From contig CAKUTF010000006.1 in assembly GCA_934691725.1 (NCBI GenBank), forward strand, positions 1 through 64,000: DNA of 64,000 bases, in the 5' to 3' direction. The DNA comes from an uncultured Fibrobacter sp. GTDB lineage: Bacteria > Fibrobacterota > Fibrobacteria > Fibrobacterales > Fibrobacteraceae. Below are positions 58,362 to 64,000 of the stretch, in pieces (positions within the stretch are counted from its first letter, which is position 1; each line of letters opens with the position of its first letter). The notes beneath the pieces were generated by a model. That model saw only the letters and a program-made list of their open reading frames with translations, searched no databases and had not been told where the DNA came from. The translations under genes and the position numbers were made by a program.

Positions 58362-59825
58362 TTATTGCATTCGTTTTTTGGACAAGCCCTGCCACCAAAA
58401 AGTTCCGGCAATTCCCAAAAGGAGAACGGCATACAGAATTCCTTTTGAAAAAAGCGATGGGGAACAGAATCTATTTCCAATCAAATAGATACCGGCAAAA
58501 AGCAATATCCAAATCCCCTGGACCATCAAACGTCCCTGGTATGGCCAATATCCCATTCGACGCAAGTACAGATTCATCCAGATACACTGTAAAATCTGAT
58601 ACGACATAGAAGACACTGCCGCTCCGGCAATTCCCAAAAACGGGATCAACAAGACATTCATCAAAATCGCAAAGACCAGGGAAACGACATTCATCCCGAG
58701 CATAAATTTGCTTTTTCCAAGCCCGTTAATAACCGCACCGGAAAGCCCCCAAAAGCCATTGAGCAAATTACCGAGCATCAAGATTCCCAAAACCGCGACG
58801 GGATTTTCTTTTGTGATAAAAGACTTTCCGGCAATCATCATCGTCTGTTCCGGGAAAAGAATGATGAAAAAACCTATCGCCAACTGGATAAGAGTCACCA
58901 TGGAAACGCAATAGGAATAGACAGGCTTTAAATCTGTTTCTAGACGATTTTTAGACATTCCCGCAACCACCGGCTGCAGAATCGGATTGTAACTTTGGCG
59001 AACTGTTTTTAATCCATTTGAAATTGTAACCATCACTGCGTAAATTCCGGCAGCTTCCGGACCGATCAAAACCAAAACCATCCACAAATCAACGCGGAGC
59101 AAAAAGGCCGAAACGACTTCGGAAAAACCTATCGGAAGCGAAAAATCTAAAAGTTCTCGGGGAATTTTCTTCTTGGCGGTCCAATTAATTCCAGGGAACT
59201 GCCTTTTCATCAAGACAGCATACACCATAACACCTAGAACATTGGAGACAAACAATCCTACCGGGAGAGAAAGCTTATCGGCAAAACCGCCAAAATACAG
59301 ACACAGGGCAACCAGCGGAGCAAAAGTCGTAACGGCAAAATCATTGATGAAAATCTTGTATTGTGGATGGAGGTTTCCTTCAGACGCCCCGGCGAAAAGC
59401 AATAACACCGTATAAGGCGTAACCGAAAGCATATACAAGGAAATTTCCCGCGACGAGAGCATGGAAAGCCCCGAAAAAAAACGTTGCAGGTCAAAAAAGG
59501 ACCCAAGCCAAAATACGGAAGAAATCAAAAACGCCAAAATAATGACAAGCCTCAAGGATTCGACAATTCCCTCGTGGGAAGGACGACCGCATATCAAGTT
59601 TTGCGGCAAATAGCGATGCATCCCCTTGTCAAACCCCAAAACCGCCACACGGCTAAGCGTGAATACCAAAAGTTGCGTCGAAACATAGACGCCGAAGATT
59701 TCCTTGCCAAAAACACGAGCGATAATGATGGTCAAAATCGGAGCAACAACCTTTAAAGCTGTTCCGCCAAAAGTAAACAAAGTACTCCGCATTAAAAAGC
59801 GCTGGTCTGTCTGTATGGAATTCAT
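58362..59825 (-). CDS. Polysaccharide flippase (Wzx/MATE-like)
   Basis: The 487-aa protein has about 14 hydrophobic segments and the polysaccharide-biosynthesis flippase look (STLFTFGGTALKVVAPILTIIIARVFGKEIFGVY at 13-46, shown in parts). Such proteins move lipid-linked oligosaccharides across the inner membrane for capsule or O-antigen. Base composition is more AT-rich than the flanking housekeeping genes. Start overlaps the unknown gene upstream by 4 bp (ATGA). Confidence 0.88.
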   Translation of the reverse strand: MNSIQTDQRFLMRSTLFTFGGTALKVVAPILTIIIARVFGKEIFGVYVSTQLLVFTLSRVAVLGFDKGMHRYLPQNLICGRPSHEGIVESLRLVIILAFLISSVFWLGSFFDLQRFFSGLSMLSSREISLYMLSVTPYTVLLLFAGASEGNLHPQYKIFINDFAVTTFAPLVALCLYFGGFADKLSLPVGLFVSNVLGVMVYAVLMKRQFPGINWTAKKKIPRELLDFSLPIGFSEVVSAFLLRVDLWMVLVLIGPEAAGIYAVMVTISNGLKTVRQSYNPILQPVVAGMSKNRLETDLKPVYSYCVSMVTLIQLAIGFFIILFPEQTMMIAGKSFITKENPVAVLGILMLGNLLNGFWGLSGAVINGLGKSKFMLGMNVVSLVFAILMNVLLIPFLGIAGAAVSSMSYQILQCIWMNLYLRRMGYWPYQGRLMVQGIWILLFAGIYLIGNRFCSPSLFSKGILYAVLLLGIAGTFWWQGLSKKRMQ

Positions 59826-60451
59826 TCTCTAACTGCATTTTTCAAAAAATCACGAAGCCAATGGTTGACTTCATACTGATTCACAATCTCGGCATCGATA
59901 TCCTCATAGGGCATACGCATAAATTCTTCCAGTCCTTCTAGGTTAGAATCGCGGATAATATAGATATTCGAAGGATGGTAAAAATCCATTTTTTCTATTG
60001 CGGAACAGTTCGTTATCAGCTTTTTCCTTAAGAAAAGCGCATCAAACGAATAAACTCTAAAATTTCTACTCTTCAAATACTGAATGGATCTTTTAATACC
60101 GTTCTCATCGGGATCCCAGCGAGACAAAGGATTCCACAGAAAGATGTCTTTCCCGCCGGCCTTCCTAAACCGCCAATCCATCAGGCGATATTCTTTAAAC
60201 CCGCAACAATCCCAGAAAAGAATTTTTCCCTTGGAGGCATTCAAAAGCAACTTTCGCGTTTTCCTTGTATATCGGAAGAGATACGCCAACCGAAACATAT
60301 GTAAAAAGAGGAATATCCCGTACAAAGCATAGGAACAGGAATTTTTTTGCAAATTCAACGGTATTGGTTTTACATTTTCCAGGACAATCCCATCAATAAC
60401 AAACTTTGCAGCCTGAAACTTTGGCTGATAGACAACGAATAACTTTTCCAT
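59822..60451 (-). CDS. Unrecognised protein of polysaccharide cluster (209 aa)
   Basis: The 209-aa protein has alternating hydrophobic strands and one hydrophobic stretch (about 43-62) but no clear membrane topology. The motif ILFWDCCGFKEYRLMDWR, IFLWNPLSRWD and IYIIRDS recall the nucleotide-fold segments of lipopolysaccharide core (RfaS/CgeB-like) glycosyltransferases, but no catalytic signature can be named. AT-rich, as its neighbours. It ends on the flippase start. I do not know its function. Confidence 0.55.
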   Translation of the reverse strand: MEKLFVVYQPKFQAAKFVIDGIVLENVKPIPLNLQKNSCSYALYGIFLFLHMFRLAYLFRYTRKTRKLLLNASKGKILFWDCCGFKEYRLMDWRFRKAGGKDIFLWNPLSRWDPDENGIKRSIQYLKSRNFRVYSFDALFLRKKLITNCSAIEKMDFYHPSNIYIIRDSNLEGLEEFMRMPYEDIDAEIVNQYEVNHWLRDFLKNAVRE

Positions 60452-60540
60452 ACCATACCCTTTTGTAAAAAATCAGAAAATTCCGATTCAACAAGAAATA
60501 TAGTTTTTCGCAAACATATTCGGTCTATCGTTTTCAATAT

Positions 60541-61482
60541 TCAGAAACCATTTTTGTCAAAATTAAGAAACTTTCCTCGCAAGAAGAACAAAGGAAATTT
60601 TGCTTTAGGATTCAGTTCCTTTGGCGCACCATAGAATCCGCTTTTTGCCGAATAGGCAAGTTGCAATATATTCGCATCTATCCGCTCTTCTTTCTTTATT
60701 TTTCTAAAAACCGTACTTGTCATCAGAGGGTGCGGTTCTTTTTTCCCGGCCATCCCCGAGCCGAAAAAATGGATTATTTTCGCCCTGCAAAGCAACGGGT
60801 AGATAGTCTTTACCCGATACAGATGGTTGTAGGCTTCTCGGACTTGGCAATTCCACTCGCCGGGAAGTTCGCGTATCGGAAAGCCCAATCGATGGTTGCT
60901 TTCATTGAGCGAAAACTGGTCGGTATAGATGGAATGTTCCGTACAAAAAAGGTAAAGTTCATGCCACTTGTTGAAAAAATTTCTTGCAATGGCGTTATCC
61001 CTGGCAAAGATGACACCGCTGTTAAAATAAAGATTTTCCAACGACATAGAGAAATTTAGTTTCAAGAGACTTCTCTTAAATCGCTCGTTTTTCATACGGT
61101 ACCTGTCTTTTTCCCGTGCATGCAAATCAGCGACAAGAGCGATGTCTCCTACATCGCGCGGGATTTCCAAAGATTCAGCAACCACCGTATCGCCATCCAA
61201 ATACAGGAAATCCCCTTCTATATGGTTGCGCATATTTGTCTTCAGTAGTCGGGATCGCATCAAGGGAGAAATTTTTTCCGGAAAAGAAATTACCTTATAT
61301 TCATTCACCAGTTTTTTTATTTCAGAACGAAATCCAACAAGATTCGCGTCCGTTACATCATCGACAAGCAATGAGATAAATGCCAGAGGATTGCAATGTC
61401 GAAGCGTCATCGCGGACAGAAGTGTCTGCTCGTAATAAATGTCCTCGTTTCCACTGACCAGTACATAGAGAAATTTTGTCAT
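60541..61482 (-). CDS. GT8-like glycosyltransferase, copy B
   Basis: The 313-aa GT-A enzyme is a paralogue of the copy at 57314-58324, with MTKFLYVLVSGNEDIYY at the start, LMRSRLLKTNMRN, a DxD in FLYLDGDTVVA, YFNSGVIFARD and ELPGEWNCQV. The similarity between copies is spread over the whole length, which points to duplication within the cluster and then divergence. It lies 89 bp before the unknown gene and is the first gene of the minus-strand cluster. Confidence 0.83.
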   Translation of the reverse strand: MTKFLYVLVSGNEDIYYEQTLLSAMTLRHCNPLAFISLLVDDVTDANLVGFRSEIKKLVNEYKVISFPEKISPLMRSRLLKTNMRNHIEGDFLYLDGDTVVAESLEIPRDVGDIALVADLHAREKDRYRMKNERFKRSLLKLNFSMSLENLYFNSGVIFARDNAIARNFFNKWHELYLFCTEHSIYTDQFSLNESNHRLGFPIRELPGEWNCQVREAYNHLYRVKTIYPLLCRAKIIHFFGSGMAGKKEPHPLMTSTVFRKIKKEERIDANILQLAYSAKSGFYGAPKELNPKAKFPLFFLRGKFLNFDKNGF

Positions 61483-61633
61483 CGTTCCATTCTTTTGAAA
61501 GTTATAGAAATCATTGCAAAATATACAAACAAAACAAATTTTTATGGGATGGTTTTTATCGCAACGTAAAACGCAACGGCTCTAAAAGGATCGTCGCCTT
61601 GAGGAAAAAATCTTTTTTACACTTCAAACTTTT

Positions 61634-61649
61634 TATATTCACTATAATG
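61634..61649 (+). promoter_or_regulatory. -10 box next to LTA-synthase-like start
   Basis: TATATT at 61634-61639 lies 7 nt before the ATG at 61647. No Shine-Dalgarno sequence is present. Confidence 0.45.
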
Positions 61650-63650
61650 AAAAATTTACTTCGATTATTGTCCAGTTCACCTCTATCCGCATCTCTTCCC
61701 AAGTGGATCCTCGTTTCGCTCGCCTTCTGGATTTCGCACATCCTCTTGCGCGTCCTGCTTCTTTTCCGCGAGAACCCATACGGTTTTCCCTTTGTCAGCA
61801 AGCCGGACTGGTATATCTTCCACGCGATATGCATCGACTTTCTGTGGATAGTCAATTCTCTCGCCGTTTTCCTGCTCGTCCTCTTCCTTGCGAAAATTAT
61901 CCGCACAAAATCCGCCAAGGTTCAAGCCCCGAAAAAGTTCCCGTTCGAGACGCTGTGGCTTGCCCTCTACGCGGTCTTCCATTCCGTCGTTCTCCTGTTC
62001 ACGCTCCTCGACGACGAAGTACAGCGGTTTCTCGGAAGCCACCTTTCCTTTGGCATCATCAACACGTACAAGGACACTTCTTCGCTCAAGATGTTCTGGG
62101 ATTACGTGGCGAACGACGGCTCGGTCCCCTTTCTGCAGTTCTTTGTCCTCGCCTTGATCCTGCCCGCGACTTACGCGGTCTATCGCCTGTTCTTGCGATG
62201 GACTTTTCGAAAGGAAAAACGCTTTGCCACCCGAAAGGCTCTTGTTTCCCTGCTCGCCTTTTACATTTTCTCTTTCCTTTTTGTCCATGTTATCTGGACG
62301 GGTCATGCCCGGATGACAAAGCTCAAGCCCATCGTTTCGCTAGTCTATGACGAGCTCTTTGAAAAAGGTAACAACGGAAGCCTGGATTTTTCCGATGCCA
62401 GCCGCTACGGGAAATTTTACCAAGATCTGTGGCTAAAAGTCGAGGGCGACTCCCTGTGGGAATTTCCGGCGGATTCCCTTTCTAGGATGCCGCTATACCG
62501 CATTCCCAAAAAGGAACTTCTCGAAAGCGAAGACCTTGCCGCAAAACGCAAGAAAAAGGCGAACTTCATCGTCGTCTTTCTCGAATCCCACCGCGGACTG
62601 AACGTCGGCTACCTGAATCCCGGCGAACCGTCACCTACGCCCTTTCTAGACTCCCTGGCTGCACACGCACGAGCCTTTGATCGCATGTACGCTAGCGGAC
62701 TTCCCACGACAGGCGGCATCCTTTCCACGCACACGGGTATTCCCCACCATTCAAGGCTTGCCGAAGCGACCGACCTAGCCCATGTGCGGCTTCCGAGCTT
62801 CGCATCGGTTCTCAAGGATTCGGGATACGTCGCCCACTACTTTTCCGCCGCCGACCCGGCCTGGGACAATCTCGGCGTCTGGATGGCGAAATGGTATCAC
62901 GCCGAACATTACGACCGGAACCGCGAAGACGATTCGACATTCTTCGACCATGCGATTTCCTATGTCCGCGACACGCTTTCTAGGCAAGGGACTCCGTTCC
63001 TCGCGACACTTGCGACGCGTTCCAACCATTACCCGTTCAATTTCGCCGCGGGAATGCCCGAAGAAGAAAAGCAGAAACCGCTCACGGAAAGGATCAAATA
63101 TACGATGCGATACGCCGACCGGCAGCTCGCCCGCTTCATCCGCGCTATCAAAGACGAGGAATGGTTTGAAAATACCTACCTGATTATTTTGGCTGACCAC
63201 GGATTTCCGCTCGGCGAAAACGGCGTTTCCACGATGACAGGCGGCGGATTTTCCAATGCGACGTGGATTCCGTTCCTTATCGCGGGCAAGGATATTGAAG
63301 CCTTGCGGGACACGGTAACGACAGCACAGATTGACATCGCCCCGACCATTCTCGAACTTGCGGGAATCGCCACGCCGAACATTTTCATGGGACACAACCT
63401 GCTCCGGGGAACGGGAACAGGGCTTTCGCTCGGAGCGTACTTTCACACCGCAGCCGTCGGGCTAGACGGTTACCGCCTCGTTTCCCCCTACCCGATTCAA
63501 GCGAACGAAAAGCGCTGGCTTTTCGAAGAAAAGGATACGCACCAAAACGCAGATCTTTCGGAGAAAAATCCGGAAACGGAAAAACACCTGGCAGACATCC
63601 TGGATTCCTTGATAAAAATTTCGGATTACACGCTGGAAAGGGGGATGTAA
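61647..63650 (+). CDS. LTA-synthase/phosphoglycerol-transferase-like membrane sulfatase
   Basis: The 667-aa protein has five N-terminal membrane segments (up to about 245) and a large extracytoplasmic alkaline-phosphatase/sulfatase domain (about 305-620): the metal site FLESHR (Glu313), the nucleophile Thr354 or Thr355 in LPTTGG, and ADHG (Asp517, His518). Relatives include lipoteichoic acid synthase and OpgB-like phosphoglycerol transferases. In a Gram-negative it may add phosphoglycerol or phosphoethanolamine to a periplasmic or surface glycan. Start at 61647 is chosen by the -10 geometry; the longer frame begins in the GT8 gene. Confidence 0.8.
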   Translation: MKNLLRLLSSSPLSASLPKWILVSLAFWISHILLRVLLLFRENPYGFPFVSKPDWYIFHAICIDFLWIVNSLAVFLLVLFLAKIIRTKSAKVQAPKKFPFETLWLALYAVFHSVVLLFTLLDDEVQRFLGSHLSFGIINTYKDTSSLKMFWDYVANDGSVPFLQFFVLALILPATYAVYRLFLRWTFRKEKRFATRKALVSLLAFYIFSFLFVHVIWTGHARMTKLKPIVSLVYDELFEKGNNGSLDFSDASRYGKFYQDLWLKVEGDSLWEFPADSLSRMPLYRIPKKELLESEDLAAKRKKKANFIVVFLESHRGLNVGYLNPGEPSPTPFLDSLAAHARAFDRMYASGLPTTGGILSTHTGIPHHSRLAEATDLAHVRLPSFASVLKDSGYVAHYFSAADPAWDNLGVWMAKWYHAEHYDRNREDDSTFFDHAISYVRDTLSRQGTPFLATLATRSNHYPFNFAAGMPEEEKQKPLTERIKYTMRYADRQLARFIRAIKDEEWFENTYLIILADHGFPLGENGVSTMTGGGFSNATWIPFLIAGKDIEALRDTVTTAQIDIAPTILELAGIATPNIFMGHNLLRGTGTGLSLGAYFHTAAVGLDGYRLVSPYPIQANEKRWLFEEKDTHQNADLSEKNPETEKHLADILDSLIKISDYTLERGM

Positions 63651-63730
63651 AAGCATTCCCGCCCCAATGCCGGTCACATCCTGGAACTCGAAGGAAAGTC
63701 TATTCTTGTGAAATAATCAACCACGAAGCT

Positions 63731-64000
63731 TTATCCAATCGGGCCGATACCTGCAAGGGAAATCAGCGGGGCGCCCGCCATGCGGGAATCGGAAAGGGAA
63801 ATTTCAAATTCGGCGGCAAAATCGTTGTCCTCGGAATCGTCAACGAGAACCTGCTGGATTTTCAGCGCTTCTTTCGTCCAGACCGAAACGGTATGCGATA
63901 AGGCCCGCGCTTCGGCATCGAGCCGGAACTTTCCATGTTCCGCTGTGTAATCCGCAAAAATTTCGGAAAGCCGTTTCTCCGTCCAGGGAATTCCCCCCGC
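63731..64000 (-). CDS. C-terminal end of DEAD-box helicase with DUF3516 (partial)
   Basis: The last 89 codons of a minus-strand gene run in from the right edge, open to the window end. The sequence (IPWTEKRLSEIFADYTAEHG, DDSEDNDFAAEFEISLSDSR and ISLAGIGPIG at the terminus) matches the DUF3516 domain that forms the C-terminus of superfamily II RNA helicases. The helicase core lies outside the window. The gap 63651-63730 holds nothing that I recognise. Confidence 0.65.
   Translation of the reverse strand, partial: AGGIPWTEKRLSEIFADYTAEHGKFRLDAEARALSHTVSVWTKEALKIQQVLVDDSEDNDFAAEFEISLSDSRMAGAPLISLAGIGPIG

Noticed and set aside
57500..58609. Plus-strand open frame of 369 codons opposite GT8
   Set aside because: Mirror of the GT8 and flippase genes; Arg/His-rich with no recognisable domain.
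1..64000. tRNA, rRNA, insertion sequences, prophage
   Set aside because: No cloverleaf, rRNA-like stretch, transposase, integrase or phage structural gene was seen.

Overview
The window looks like chromosomal DNA from a member of the Fibrobacterota, most like Fibrobacter. The main clues are a TIGR02147-family protein (49153-50031), a PL11 rhamnogalacturonan lyase with a sorting-type C-terminal domain (16225-19005), several large secreted proteins with similar tails, a lipoprotein with serine-rich linkers, a complete Gram-negative envelope set (BamA, Skp, MlaEF, LpxH, Lnt) and pyruvate formate-lyase. No rRNA, tRNA, prophage, transposase or CRISPR array was seen. The assignment rests on family recognition only; no database search was run.

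Layout. 0-1.7 kb: a zinc-metalloprotease-like gene and a TonB-C-type lipoprotein lie between two copies of a 103-bp terminator element. 1.7-7.2 kb: an AT-rich accessory island with a Fic protein, a 1056-aa SNF2/RapA-type helicase and an actin/Hsp70-fold ATPase; this is the best candidate for an undescribed system, plausibly defence. 7.3-11.7 kb: skp, bamA (with an enlarged third POTRA) and an abundant-type lipoprotein. 11.8-16.2 kb: a glycogen-synthase-like GT, a secreted lipoprotein, a Ser/Thr kinase and a CvpA protein. 16.2-25.3 kb: secreted proteins (PL11 lyase; an operon with cadherin-like repeats, a secreted papain-fold protease with TSP3 repeats, and a small sorted protein). 25.4-31.1 kb: an orphan Phd antitoxin, xseA, an exported flavodoxin plus b-type membrane protein under a MerR-type promoter, and pflBA.

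31.4-40.7 kb: an eight-gene operon (rnc, oligopeptide-binding lipoprotein, thioredoxin-reductase-like, coaBC, degenerate UDG, dnaB, mlaE, mlaF) that lies exactly between two 116-bp inverted repeats, inside stretches of mosaic intergenic repeats. 40.9-47.7 kb: DMT exporter, NhaC antiporter with a 57-aa leader gene, and fatty-acid/phospholipid genes (yceD-rpmF-plsX; fabD-fabG-acpP) without fabH. 47.8-56.1 kb: TIGR02147 regulator plus lipoprotein, a catalytically dead alpha/beta hydrolase, lpxH, rsmI and lnt. 56.1-63.7 kb: a surface polysaccharide cluster (GT4, two GT8 paralogues, flippase, unknown gene) and an LTA-synthase-like transferase. The window ends inside a DUF3516 helicase.

Two themes recur. 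At least nine genes have a sigma70-like -10 box only 6-8 nt from the start codon, which implies leaderless mRNAs. Genes are also packed very tightly, with many ATGA/TAATG couplings and convergent genes that share one CTAG as both stop codons.
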